Shown: positions 32,391 to 44,321, counted from the first letter of the stretch. The stretch: DNA of 64,000 nucleotides from Punctularia strigosozonata HHB-11173 SS5 (GCF_000264995.1 NW_006767433.1:1003333-1067332), one strand, 5' to 3'. Notes: generated by a model from the sequence alone, not told the origin. Translations and numbers: made by a program.

Positions 32391-34800
32391 TCACCGACTG
32401 GGAGTGCTTTGGTACCCTCCAAAGTATCCTGGCGTGCCTGGCGCAGCGGCGACCGGCGTCCCAAAGCTGGACCGCAAGTGCGGCGGAAGCGTCGGCGCGA
32501 CGCCGCCCCAGGCGCTCCCGACGGCCGCCCCCTTGCCGGCCGCACTGAGCACCGTGTTCGCGACAGCCCGCTGGGGCTGCGGCGCGAGCGTGGGCGTCCC
32601 CGCCGCGTTCGCGAAGAAGCCGGCGTAGCTCCCGACCGGCGTCGCCGGCGTCGCGCCCGGCTGCGGTGTGCCTGTGCCGGACGTTGGCTGCGCGGGGTAG
32701 GGTATCTGCCAAGCCTGGCCGTAGGCGGGGTACGCCGGCGCCGGCGCTTGGCCCGGGGCGGGCACGTACGGGTATCCGGCCGCTGTGGCGTTATACGACT
32801 GGTAGGCCGGCCGCGCGGCGTAAGCGACGGGATAGGGCGTCGCGGGCGAGGCCGTCGTGCGCGCCGGAGTGGACGCGACCGCGGGAGCGGGAGCGGGGGT
32901 TGGAGCCGGAATGGTGACGCCGGGCTTGACGCGGAGGGTGGTGTTGTCGCGCAGCGCGCGCGGGTGCGTGGCGGGAAGGGTGCCGTGCCACCCCGAGCGC
33001 GCCGCAGGCTGGACGGGCAGCGTGCGGTGGAGCTTGCGCAGGATAGCGGGCGCGGGGGTGAGTGGAGGCGCGTCAGGTGTGGAGGAGCGCGGGCGGAGAG
33101 AGGCGAGGATTGCGAGTGAATCCATGATGCCTTGCGCTAAGGCGTATGTTCAGTTTTTGTGGACGGCAACGGACGGTTGGTAGCGTACCTAGATTCCATT
33201 CCTCCGAACCAGCCTCGACGGGGGGTACCTGAACCTTCGAGCTCCCAGGAGCGGTCGTCGCCTGCCGCAACCTCTCCGTCTGAAGCTCCTCTAGCCGCGC
33301 GAGCGCCTTCGCATTTCGAGCCAGCAGCTCCTCCACTAATGACTCCAACTGCAGGTGGCCCAGCACCGCAACTTTGACCTCTTCAGCTTCCTCCGGCGAC
33401 AAGAGGTCCTCCAAGCCGCTCAGGTTCTCCTCGGCTGGCTCTTTGCTATCTTCGACTCCGTCTACCTCCATGACGACATCGTCGTCGGTCTCCGCAGAAC
33501 CTGCGTGATGAGGTTGTGGAGAAAGACCAGGGTCCACGACGACCTGCGCCTCCCCCGTGCTCTGCGGCGCTGCCTCCCTCAGTCGCCGCCGAATCTCCTT
33601 CGCGTACAACACCTCGCCCAGACTCCACCTCCCCACCTCCACCGACTCCCCGTCAAACGTCGGCGCAAAGCTCGCGTACGGCCCGTAGTCCAAGAAGCTG
33701 CCAGTCCGAAGCTGTCGCGGGCCGGGCGGCTTCGCGCGCGCGGGGCCCTTCGGCCTGGGCGGCGCAGTCATGCGCATCGAGCCTAGCGACGGCGGTGGCG
33801 GGCCCGTGCCGACATCGGAGGGCGAGGGGATGACGGCGACGAGCTCTGCGTGTGCGGTGCCTAGGTCGTGAAGCTGACTGGGCGGGGGCAGTTCCGCGCC
33901 GGCGGAGCGTGCGCTGAGCGAGGACCACCAGTCGCCGGTAGGCAGGTGCTGCACAAGGGCGTAGTTACGCGGGGCGGCAGGAGTAGTGGCCGGATCCGGG
34001 GCATCGGTCGAGCTAGGGGAGGGTGGGAGGAGGGTTGTGGATGAAAGGGGGACGGGGGCAACGTTGCGGGAGGCTTGGTCGAGGAGAGAGAGGGCGAGCG
34101 CGCAGAAATGCTGTTGTTGGGAGGCAGCAGTCGACGGTCGCGAACGCGGATGAGAAGAGATGGGGAAGAGATGTTGAATGGCGGACTGTAGGGGTTTTCT
34201 GTCAGTCAAACTACCACGAAACGGTCAATTTCACGAGCATGTACTCATATACTTACGCGTAAGACTGATAGGGTATGACGAGAGGGATCCTGAAGAAGAT
34301 TGCGGAAGGATAACAATTGAGGCATCGACGAGTCCGCAACGTCCAAAGCGTGCGTCTCGGGCTCGGGTAGAGGAAATATTCGATCAAGGAGACCCTGCGT
34401 GTCCACCCTGCACAAGACTCGGACGTTAGCCACTGCGAAAACCGAGCATACAGCCATGAGACACGCACATCTCTAGAATATCTAGTATCTTTTGGGCGTC
34501 TTCCAGGTGAAGAGGCACCTCTCCAGAACCAGGCAGGTCAGGGTGTTCCACGACCTCATTCGTTTCTTCGGGCTGCTTTCCTTCTGCACCGTCCGGCTCC
34601 GGCTCTTCCTTCACCTCGTCCGGATCCTCGCTCTTGGAAATCTTGGCCGCCGGCTGACCGTCCACATCCGCCGTAGATTGTCGCTTGCGTTTCCGTCCTG
34701 GCCTGCCCCTCTGTTTCGGCGCTGGAGTCACGGTCGCGGAGGCGTCCACCTCCGGTGACTCCTTTTCGAGCAGCTTGGAGCCGCGAGTCGCGCGCGCCAT
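32391..34800 (-). CDS. nuclear protein with AT-hook-like stretch, unknown
   Basis: Four exons (34800-34469, 34407-34257, 34185-33189, 33136-32391) splice in phase to 741 residues. The N-terminus has KQRGRPGRKRKRQ, which combines an AT-hook core (RGRP) with a nuclear localisation signal, followed by an acidic Glu/Asp/Pro stretch. Exon 2 encodes LLDRIFPLPEPETHALD. The central part contains TGDWWSSLSA, FLDYGPYASFAPTFDGESV and VGRWSLGEVLYAKEIRR, then a helical acidic segment (SPEEAEEVKVAVLGHLQLES, VEELLARNAKALARLEELQ). The C-terminal 200 residues are Pro/Ala/Tyr-rich. The layout suggests a subunit of a chromatin or transcription complex, but I cannot name the family. Confidence 0.72.
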
Positions 34801-36872
34801 CACCCGGAGCTCGTCGAGGTGAAATGTGGATGTTGTTCTGGTATAGAAGCGCAGAGGAGGACGAGATGTCGCTATATAGACGCGACGCGGCTGTGGCGCA
34901 GAAAGCAAGACGCGTTTGTGAATCGCAGGCTGAAGCAGCGAGTCGCGACCAACGAGCACTGCTCGACGCTACTCACCGCTGGCGTCGTGTCACGCAGTCA
35001 CGCCACCGATCCCTCGTCACGTCAACCTCTTACCGCTCTTGCCACTGGCATGAATTGCCCAGCATGGCCACGGCAAGTTGCCTCGTCTCTCGACCAGCTC
35101 TTGTCTAGCTTGAGTCCTGAGCGCTCGAGCCCTCCCGCGCCGATCTGCAACACCAATCGCTCGCCTTCCACCCGTTTCTATCCAGTGAGCCTCCGGATAT
35201 CCAATTGGCGCTGGCGTACACCGCATCCAGCATGCATAGATAGCAATTTTTTATCTTTGAGACCCCAACGTTGATGTCATCAACATCCGCATTGATCTTC
35301 TCTAGGGCCAAGATGTCGCCACCACAACGTACGGAGACTTGAGTTGACCGAGGAAAAGGACGATGTTGGGACGCAAACGTCACGCTTGTAGTCCCTCATA
35401 CGTTATCATCCGATTTCTACGTAAGTTCTCCCCCCTTCCTTGTAGTCGTTCCTGTCTGCGAAGCTAACAAGTCTACACAGAGTTGATCTTTCGACGCGTA
35501 TTCATCTGTGCCGATGTTGTGGAAGAGATTCCGGTCTGTGCTGAATGACTTGACTCGGATTCGGTATTGGGGTCCTCTGATACCATACGACGGATCTTGG
35601 AAGGAACTGAGACCTCAGACGACGTGTACGATTCGAACACACCCCCGCCCGGGTAGTTTGCGCCATTGCTCGCTGCCTATCTACCGTCTTGCGCGACTGC
35701 ATGCCCACCGGAAGAGTATCTGCCGCCCATCAAACTCGTACAATCTCGAGCGTCAAGTCCTACATCACGCTCAACAACGTGCGATGTTCCCGGCATCAGC
35801 TCTCTAGCGGATAGCTATGAGCTTATCCAACATCCAACAACAGCGACGATACAGCACTGTATCTCCTTCCGGACAGACTGACCACGGTAACGTGTCGCTG
35901 TCACAGCACGAGGTCGAACTGTGGCCGTATTCATCCACAATTCTTCACGTGGCGAGCGGAGGAGGGCTCCCTGGACCTTCGTTGGTCGGCGGACTAGACT
36001 TGTATGTTCCCCTGCAAGATCATCCACCCTACGCTCCTGAGGACGCGCTGCATCCAACCGCAAGACGCGAGTACCAAGGCCGGGATATCCGAGCGACATT
36101 GTCTCTCCCTTGTCTACGCTTATCTGCGTGGCCATTCAGCGCATAATATTTTTCCTTGATGGCGAGAGAGCATGATTACCGTAGGCCGTCACTACAAATA
36201 GGCGATGTCGAGCGCGGCTCTGCACCATGTTTCTACCTCGGGGCTGCCTGCTATTTAGTTGTGTACGTTGTTTTGGTGACTCATCGATTGCAAAGTAGAC
36301 ATCATTTGACACTAGCCGGTGTCAGCAAACTCCCAACGTTCGGGGGACTCCGACTCTCTCGGAGTCATCGCCACCGCTTCGAATGGCTGTGCTCACTGAC
36401 AGACTAGCGTATCAACACTTCCCTCTGATCCTCCTCCGAGTCGCTCCTGAATCCTGTCTCCCTGGCTCCAATATTCATCGAACGTTGTGGAAAACACGCG
36501 CTCACAAACACACCGCCCAATCGTGGCGCGTAAATGTGGGGGATGTGGCTTCATTCACATGCAAGACCGACGATATTGATCGTGAAGTGTCCGATGACAA
36601 GCGTATAGTCCGGCACCGGAGGGCTGCGGTATGTCGACTCACTCGACGACCCGCACCTCATCATCGTCTGACGATAACGCTTTACTAATACACTCCCGTC
36701 CGCAGGATCAGAGATGACATACAGCTGATACCTCGGGACACGCGCTTTATCATCTCAGGTTCTGCCCAGACATAAAGATGGCGAGGCCCGACTCCGTAAC
36801 GGTCACGAACACCCAGTAGCGTGCAGAAGCCACCCCATACCTCTGTCGACTCATTCCAACTCGTCGTCAAAC
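34801..36872. other. intergenic region with possible small gene remnants
   Basis: About 2 kb. A splice-like signal at 35421 (gtaagt) and acceptor at 35480 (acacag) follow an ATG at 35363, but the joined frame ends after about 40 codons. Further frames around 35690-36146 include DHPPYAPED, again a PPxY-like tail, without a clear gene structure. This may be a decayed third member of the small membrane-protein type. Not called as a gene. Confidence 0.3.
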
Positions 36873-37920
36873 ATGTCTTCCACCGCTAAAACGCTCACCT
36901 ACTCGCACGTCGACGGCATCGACGTCAAGCTTGACCTGTACGCCCCAGACGCGACTGGCTCCGCGCCCGTATTCATATGGTTTCACGGCGGTGGTCTCTT
37001 CTGCGGCTCGCGTGACGACGACCTATTCCCGGCATCGCTTCTTGGTAAGCTCCTCCGCTCCTCAATTTTCAGGAAGTATGGGACCTGAACGTATCGCCCC
37101 ACTAGACGCGGCACATAAGCGCAACTGGATCTTCATCTCTGCCGACTACCGTCTCCTCGTTCCCTCCACGGGTCACGACGAGCTCGCCGACATACGCGCT
37201 CTCTCCTCCTTCCTCAACTCCGATGCCTTCCGCGCCGCGCTCCCCTCCGGCCTCGTCCCCTCTGGCGTGACCTTCGTCTCCGGTGGCTCCGCAGGCGGGT
37301 ACATGGCACTCCAATACGCCCTCCACGCATCCCCGAAGCCTAAGGCCGTCCTCAACCTCTTCGGCATGACCGACCTTCTCAGCGACCACTACGTCCGCCC
37401 GCACCCCGAAGGCCTCCGCTTCTTCGGCGGCTTCCACCCCTCCTTCCCCAAATTAGACCAACTCCTGCGTTCCCCCGTGTCCGCGTACTCGCCCGTGCGC
37501 GTCCCCTCGTTCGATACTCCAGATGGCCGGAACGTCCTCATGCTGCACGCGCTCCAGGATGGGATCGTCCCGGACTACCTCATGACCCGCCCGGGACTGA
37601 GCGCGAAGCTCGGCGCGCTATCCACGCCCGAAGAGCGTGCCGCGGCCCTCGACGAGGGTGACCGGCCCCTCTTCCCGTTCCTGCGCGCGGCCGAGCTCCC
37701 ACCGGTCGTCTCGGTGCACGGCGTGGCGGACACGGCGGTGCCGTTCGCCGACAGCGAACACCTGAAGCAGCTCCTCGACGCGGCCGGGATCAAGAACGAG
37801 TTGTTCCCGATCGCGACTGGGGAGCACGGCCTTCTGGATAAGGACAACCTGGGCGCGCTGGCCCCTGGGGCGGAAGAGGCGCAAGCGAGGGCGCTGGAAT
37901 TCCTTGCGAGCACTCTGTAG
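36873..37920 (+). CDS. alpha/beta hydrolase (HSL-like, fold-3 type)
   Basis: Two exons (36873-37044 and 37106-37920) joined by a 61 bp phase-1 intron give 328 residues. The oxyanion-hole motif is FIWFHGGGLFCGS (residues about 33-46) and the nucleophile elbow is FVSGGSAGGYMA, with Ser as catalytic nucleophile. SVHGVADTAVPFADSEH supplies the acid Asp and GEHGLLDK the His. This is the triad of a cytosolic esterase or lipase of the hormone-sensitive-lipase-related group. The substrate is unknown. No signal peptide. It ends EFLASTL, typical of the family's C-terminal helix. Intact. Confidence 0.87.
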
Positions 37921-38555
37921 GACTGGATAGAAGGAGATTGTATAAACCGGAAGGAACCTAGTAAATATATCGGTATATAAGTATCATATTATGCCAATGC
38001 AGGAATCAGCGATGCACGTTAGCGCGACCCACCAACTTCGCGGACGGCACCATGTATTCGTCATTGTATGCATTTTTTGTTTCTAGGATATCCGGACAGC
38101 CAATGGAGCGCCCCACGCAAGTACTCTGCAAGCTGCAACCTGGGCGTTCGCGAAATAGGATAGCACGGATGACTCCTCAATACTAAGTCCTATCATGTCG
38201 GGAGTGGCAAGCAGGAGCCGACCGTAGCGCCAACCCGACCGAATAGGCAGCCAGGATTATTAATGTGAGAGCATCGAACAAAGCCACAATATACATCGAT
38301 ATCACAAGCGAAAAGGAAAGAGGAAACACGGCAAAGCACTGGTTGAGATTATGCTCCAGGAGGACGGAATACACGACAGGCTAGGTATACTCAAATATAT
38401 AGTGGAAGGAATGTGGGGGGTCACCGTAAAGCGCATGAAAAGGTGCACGAGCGTGTGAGGTATACGTGTACAAGGATCTAGAGACAGAAACAAGACAGGA
38501 AAAGGTCCAACAGCCTGACCCTGGCTGAGCAGCGAGCAATCCTCCAAACATCTTA
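37921..38555. other. convergent intergenic region
   Basis: About 630 bp between the 3' ends of the hydrolase (+) and the membrane glycoprotein (-). AT-richer than the genes; it should hold both terminators. No gene. Confidence 0.5.
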
Positions 38556-40755
38556 TCACGTCGGACCCGGACCGTCAGGGGGGTTGTGGCTCAGCGTCGC
38601 GAGCCTCATCGCTTGCTTGCGCGGCATATTCGGTTGGCGACGCTGATGGATCGCCTCCGGTCCGGATCCTGGCGCGCGAGACGAGTCCGAGCCGGAACGC
38701 CCGGAGTCGGAGGCCCCGGGCTCGACTTCGCGTGCGGACGCGACGTAGCTTGGCGGCAGCTCGACGACCTCGGCCCCGTTCGCGGTGTAGACCGTCACGG
38801 GGGCACGCCCGCCGTCGTGGTGGACGACGTACACCTGCTGGCCGGTGGTGGATGCTTCCGCCGTGGACCCGCCCGATACGACGCGGCTGTGCGCCTGGCT
38901 GGGGGATTGGCGCCCATCTGAGGTGACCGCGCCTGCCGGCGCTGTAGGTTCGGACCCCATGCTCGGCGGGATGAACGGTTCGATGTGGTACTGCGACGTC
39001 ATATGGGGTATACGGCTGGAGGACGTCGATGGGCCCGCGCTATGGGTCCCGCCTATGGCCGCGCCAAACTCGTTATTAGGACTGAGAGGCACGCGGGAGT
39101 AGTCTGAGAGGCTGCCGAAGCCAGGCGTATGGGGATCGTCGATATGGCCCAGTGATGTCTTGGAACCGCGTCGCATAAAGTAGGGGCGTCTGTCGCGTTG
39201 ACGGTAGTACAAGAAGAGCCAGCCGGCGAATAGTCCCAGACAGGCGCCTACTACGAGGCCGGCGACGCTGGAACCGGCAGCCACAGCCGCGGAAACTGTT
39301 TTCCCTGTATCACTGAGAGGTGCTCCATCAGCAAGCATGAAGATCAGATGCAGGAAAGTCGACCAACTGGGAAGATAAGTCCAAGCAGGACGTTGGACCG
39401 TTTTGACCTGCATGAAGGGGACCTTGCGCCCAGCCGTTGCCCTCTGAGTCGACTAACGATAGGAAAAATGGCTGCCCCCAGTTCTGTGATAGCATTATCA
39501 GCAATGCTCTGTTCCACGGGAGACAACCTTACCAGCGACACCGTCCAATTTATCGGATCCATGGTTTTCGACGTTATGTTGTATGGAGGGTGCAATGCAG
39601 GAGCGACCTAGATCAATCATGATGAGTACGTATGGTCAGTGAACCGGTGGGCGTAGTATACCGTCAAGGTGAATGGAGGGGTCCCGTTCTTCGGGGTGAG
39701 CTGAATATCCGTGCACTTCCAAACGTGTCAATGAGCAGGAAACGTCCATGTGAGCGCCGACCCACCTGGTCCGGCCATCCAAACTGAGAGATCGGTCCAT
39801 TCCAGAATGTGCCCTCCACGTCCAGCACCTGGGTAAGTGGTCGTTATCAGCTGGCATCGTTGTGGATGAAACTTGACCGCGCACCTGGTCTGGGTGGGGG
39901 TATGATAGATTGGTGCACGTCACGGGCTCGTCGAGTGTGGTGTTCGCATTTGGGATGACCGTATACATCCGTTGACAACCGCCTGCAATCATGCTCAAAA
40001 CGATGAACGTTGCGTGAGGAGGAATAATCACAAACCTGGATTTCCATTCTTATCAAACATGCATATTTGATACTAACATATGGCCGTCAGAACCAGATGG
40101 GCAGTATGGCCGAGTTCCGCATTACCTGTGTTCCCGGAGTAAACGGCACGGGCCAATCCTGCAGCGACAGTGATATGTAAACTTTCTGTTATGTTACTAG
40201 AGAGAATCCTAGTCAACGTACGAATTCAAGTCCGCTGCCCGCCGGTACGACGAGCGGAACGACAAACGTCCTGCCATATCACGATTAGGGCGCCTAAGCA
40301 ACCCGGGTGCTGCAAGCAAGGCGTACGAGGTATATATCTGCAGATAGTATGGAGCAGTGGGGCTAGGTCTGTATGGAGGTAAGTGAGTCTGAAACCGCGT
40401 GTATGCTTCCGAGACCACGCACCCGGTCGCCGATTGCCTGCTCCACGTTATGTCGATCGTGTCGCATTGTACTTCGGGCGTACCTGACATCAGCTACGGG
40501 GATCTTCTCGACCTAAATTCAGAAACGCACTTGTGGTCGGTATTGGAACGGGCTGAGAGGATGGAGCATAATCAAAATAAAAGCTCTGCGCGCAGTGCTT
40601 CGGTAAGTATAACCTCCCGCCATGAGGAAGAAGATGCGATCAACCTGTTGTAAAAAGGGTGTGACCTTCGCAGCGACGCATGCCGTACAGAGCGTCCAAG
40701 AAAGCAAAGCAGTGGGGAAAGAGGGCAAGAAAGCAGATGTCCGCCGTCGCGGCAT
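38556..40755 (-). CDS. single-pass membrane glycoprotein with two-part ectodomain
   Basis: Many small exons. The start is uncertain. MPRRRTSAFLPSFPTALLSW at 40755 gives a signal-peptide-like opening. Clear ectodomain pieces are CDTIDITWSRQSATG, PTAPYYLQIYTS joined to TFVVPLVVPAGSGLEF, VYISLSLQDWPVPFTPGTQ, YQICMFDKNGNPGGCQRM and TTLDEPVTCTNLSYPH. A second module follows: CTDIQLTPKNGTPPFTLT, APALHPPYNITSKTMDPINW, FFLSLVDSEGNGWAQGPLH. Several NxT/NxS sites are present. The transmembrane helix is AGLVVGACLGLFAGWLFLYY, followed by basic RQRDRRPYFMRRGSK. The Ser/Pro-rich cytoplasmic tail contains ELPPSYVAS (PPxY). This layout is common in basidiomycete single-pass proteins with duplicated beta-sandwich-like ectodomains. 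Function is unknown; a surface sensor or adaptor is plausible. Confidence 0.7.
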
Positions 40756-41226
40756 GGCTAGAAGCGAAGTCGAATAACCAGCCAGCCGCAACGGAGGCGA
40801 CTTTTCGCGTTGGCGGAGACCCACTGCTCCCGACGCGTGCACTGCTTGGTGTGGCAGTGAACACAAGCGACAGCTTTACGGAAAATGTCCATTTCGGGAC
40901 ATTGCCCTGACACATCTCCGCGCTAATCGGGCTATCAGCTCTCCTCAACACTTCCCTCAACACCTATTCAAGATTCGAACTTCATGTCGCCAAAGTATAT
41001 TGGTCTCCGTCCACTATGCAATTGCGATCTTTGTTACACACAGACCTCTGATGCTTGCCCATGTACGCCCCCTGTACGCCCTGGACCGTTCCAGCCAAGG
41101 CTGCCGATGATATGCCATCAAACCATCAAAGCCGGTGTAGGTTGGTTGAGCTCGACACCGCACGCTTGCGGGGCCCTTAGCCTGCTACAGAGCATCGGCC
41201 AGCGGCGATAGAGATACACCTACCCA
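40756..41226. other. intergenic region
   Basis: About 470 bp with short frames only. It marks the change from host gene block to the small-gene cluster. Confidence 0.45.
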
Positions 41227-41683
41227 TCAGGAGGGTGACCCCCACGCCATGTTGTCTTCGTCTAGCATCTGTGCCTGTGAAGGCGCCAATGCTTAGGGCA
41301 GCAAGACGCGGAGAGCTGTCCAGTGCTGTACTTACGAAACCTGGACTCGGCTGTTTCTTTGCCTTTGAAGGTTTAGACCCCTTTCCAATTTGAGCGCCTG
41401 GTTGGGCTGATTTTGGTAGATTCTAGGTTCGAGCAGGGGCGTTAGCGCGGACCGCCATGACTGCGCACCGACTGCGTACCAATGGGACGTTGTAGCGATC
41501 TTTGGACCCTGTCACCTGGACGGCGCCATCGAGAAACTCCGATGACGCTCGCGTGCTACTGGACGATATCGAGCTCGTGTTCGAGCTCTGTGGAGGCATT
41601 CAGAGGACGTTAAATGTCGCGTCTAAGCAACCCACGTTCGATGACCGAGAAGTGAGACGACGTAGCAGCGAGTTGTTAGACAT
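41227..41683 (-). CDS. small LDED-AWG family protein, copy 1
   Basis: Four exons, all introns phase 0: 41683-41636, 41587-41480, 41422-41336, 41274-41227, giving 96 residues. Exon 1 is MSNNSLLRRLTSRSSN. Exon 2 begins SSNTSSISSSSTRASSEF. Exon 3 is Lys-rich (GKGSKPSKAKKQPSPGF). The last exon is AQMLDEDNMAWGSPS then stop. The last exon matches four other loci in this window at protein level, while codon third positions differ. Exons 1-2 share the Ser-rich style. This copy lacks the basic tail that follows AWGSP in the others. There is no signal peptide, no transmembrane helix and no known domain; it is probably disordered. A TATA box lies about 108 bp upstream. Confidence 0.7.
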
Positions 41684-41790
41684 GGCAGTGCTCTGCACGA
41701 GTAATTTGTCGGAGTATGGTAAAGACTGTGTGGGGGTAACGAGAGGAGCAGCTCGAGCTTGAACGCGGACCCGTTCTCCCGAATGGGTCT

Positions 41791-41800
41791 CCTTTATACC
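41791..41800 (-). promoter_or_regulatory. TATA box of small-family copy 1
   Basis: Reads ggtataaagg on the minus strand, about 108 bp upstream of the ATG. The spacing resembles copies 2 and 5. Confidence 0.6.
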
Positions 41801-42637
41801 TCGCAGTTCTGATCCCCTTCAGATCGCAGCGGCCGCGCATGTCAAACCCCGACGTGCGTTTTAGATATCAGCGCGACGAATATCAGAAGCGCGCTGTATC
41901 TGTTTCCGTTGTCTCAGCCGCATTTGGTCACCTGGCGGGTTTCGGGGGCCCATTCACATGGGCCGGAAATATTGCTCACAGGAGATGCAAAGGAGATGTG
42001 CACTGGCACGGTATTTACGGGGAGTGTAACATCGTTTGAACCTTCGGTTCCGAGTCCGATTTGCGAGCCACATCAAGTCGCCTGCAATACCAATCGAGAG
42101 CCTGGGATGAGTGCAGTATGCTATCAGTCCAAGGCAACCCTGACAGTGAGATACGCCTGGTACCGGGCATCACATTGGCCATGTTCTCAGCTCATGGCTA
42201 TGGACCATCTATCGAGCTGCCGTCTATCGTTACCTAGAAATAGTCGGTCCAGACATTTATACTTATTTTGGTCGACACGCATGTTGCGGCGATATTTCGG
42301 GCTGCAGGTTCTGAGTGGGAACGGTCTCTGGAGAATGCTATCTACCCAATTCGTTGACATGAGAACCAAGTCGCGTCCTTCCTTCAGTACGCCATGCGCT
42401 CCGCACGCGAGTAAGATGCACTTAATGAGCTTGATATGTAGTCATCGTTAGGTAATGTAATACAGTACTACTAATAGTTCACAGACATTCGTTGTTACAC
42501 GGCAGATGCTTCCTCGAGTTTGCCCTAATCACCGAGAGACCGACGCAGCCCGTCAACCACCGGGTACGACGTGCGTCATCCTGAATGTCGATCGACACCA
42601 GTGATGACCGTGGTGTATAGTATGCTTAGGTGCTTTA
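41801..42637. other. spacer between small-family copies 1 and 2
   Basis: About 840 bp. Plus-strand open frames at 41839-42451 have no motif and no family resemblance. No gene called. Confidence 0.4.
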
Positions 42638-42995
42638 TCACCTGCGGGCAGACTGCTTCTTCGTGACAGGTGAGCCCCAAGCGTAATTGTCTTCGTCAAG
42701 CATCTCCGCCTGTGAGGCAATTTGCACATCAGTCGTGCGGTCCAGGAAGAGCAAAGTGAAGCACTGACCACCACGCTCAACGAATTTGGCTGCGAGTTAA
42801 GGGACAGCATTGACTTGCTCGTCGTCGGCGTAAAGAGGGATGAGGACTGTGGATAAGGATTAGTGACGTCCTTCATAGCGCAGATCCGAGACATACTGTC
42901 GACAGCGGGCGCAGGCTTGGTCGCAGGGAGTTCTGAGACACAGAATCGCGCTTCGAAGACAGAGAGGCCTTGGAGGTTCCGAAGCTGGCGCGCAT
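42638..42995 (-). CDS. small LDED-AWG family protein, copy 2
   Basis: Three exons, introns phase 0: 42995-42897, 42846-42769, 42709-42638, giving 82 residues. Exon 1 starts MRASFGTSKASLSSKRDSVS. Exon 2 starts SSSLFTPTTSKSMLSL. The last exon is AEMLDEDNYAWGSP followed by VTKKQSARR, a basic tail. Introns are 50 and 59 bp with gtatgt and gtcagt donors; the second donor could sit 3 bp away without changing phase. It lies in the same orientation as copy 1, about 950 bp upstream of it. A longer frame in another phase (up to 43837) crosses exon 1, but it has neither the conserved last exon nor splice support. Confidence 0.7.
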
Positions 42996-43106
42996 TGTGT
43001 GATGTATGGGTGGTGGTAGTAGTAGTATTGGTAGTGTTGAGGATGGGTGGGTTCGATGGAGCAGACGCCTCGGTTGTTGTGATGCGTTACCTCTACGTCC
43101 ATGGGT

Positions 43107-43116
43107 TCTTTATATG
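43107..43116 (-). promoter_or_regulatory. TATA box of small-family copy 2
   Basis: Reads catataaaga on the minus strand, about 112-120 bp before the ATG. The leader between is rich in CA and CTA repeats. Confidence 0.6.
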
Positions 43117-44294
43117 CACCCCAGGATGAACGATATGACACAGCGCCAGGCCTCCGGATGGATAGAGCCGGTCGCGCCTCCTCATGGAACACCCGAGAAG
43201 GAGTAAAGGAATGCTCGGAGGCCGCATCCTCGCCACGCCGAGGTACAGTTCGGACCAAGGCTGTCCAGATGAGCCGAGAAAGGTCGGGCGATGTCCGGAC
43301 AGGACCTAGATGACGAGCGACGTGCTCATCCGCGTGCGTTCGAAGGGGCCAATTACCACCTCCTTGCGCTTTTTGTCTCGATCTACTCACACTGGTCAAC
43401 ACATCATGTGTACCTCTGTTGGAGAAGCCGGGACACACCATCCGGGTCGGCTGATGAAGGCATGCATTAGCATGGTTATGTCCGGGGTAGGCAGTCCATC
43501 GCCAATGGGAAGGACGCGCGATCGTCATGCAAAGCATACCAGCATGTGGGGTATGACAGCTTCCCGGGATCCCGCGGAGTGGAGACGCGGTACATGCCCT
43601 GTTTGCAATGTGATACCGCTGTTCGGCCTCACCGAGAATCGTGTACGACCGTGTAAGCAAATACCCAGAGATGGGAGCATAGCCGAGAGTAACCGGTGAG
43701 AGTGGGCTTGAGGATCGATCACGTGGTGTGCATGAAGGTCGAGTGGTTGACTGTAGTTTGACAGAAATTGCAGAGCAAAGCTCGGATGGGTGGATTTCTT
43801 GTCGAAGCGGAGATAGAACACAGATAATCAAGTGCACAAGGGCAATGCATCGGTCGAGGTAAGTCTTAGAAGTCCGAAAAAGACGCCCTGACCGTTGTAC
43901 GCCGCCTTATCGAGGGAAGGCCCAGCCTGTATTCGTCCATTTTTGCGAGTTCGGCGCATCCGGTAGCTGGCACTGATTAGTTCCAAGCCATTTGTCGGGT
44001 CTCTGGAATGCTCTGGAGTCCTACGTTTTCGCCGTCCAAGAAACAGGGATTCCGGTCGAGGCCCGACACGTATGAGATCAGGCTAGGGCACGTCCTTTGA
44101 ACTCGGCGACCATATGCATTACATGCCCTATCAATATATCAGTAACATTGTTCTGGATGGCGCGAACTTGGTTGAGCGACAGGAGGCGTACCCTATGCCC
44201 CACAAACCCGGTGCCGCTGTGGTTTGTGTTCGCACCGTCGGCTAACATTGCCCAGTGCAGCACCAGAGTGACAGCCATATTGATAGGTTAGAGC
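43117..44294. other. intergenic region
   Basis: About 1.2 kb. Long but motif-free frames occur on both strands (for example 43310-43699). No gene recognised. Confidence 0.4.
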
Positions 44295-44296
44295 TA

Positions 44297-44321
44297 CAGT
44301 GTTCAACCACTCCTTGATGCA
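44297..44321 (+). repeat. MITE left terminal inverted repeat
   Basis: CAGTGTTCAACCACTCCTTG and five more bases. Reverse complement matches 44945-44969 with two mismatches. Confidence 0.7.

Noticed and set aside
41791-43116. Mating-type pheromone precursor genes (small spliced genes in a cluster)
   Set aside because: The products lack a C-terminal CaaX box and are too long, and no pheromone receptor gene is nearby.
42860-43837. A 325-codon minus-strand frame upstream of and across small-family copy 2
   Set aside because: No motif, includes the promoter TATA and a CA/CTA-rich leader, and does not connect to the conserved last exon in phase.
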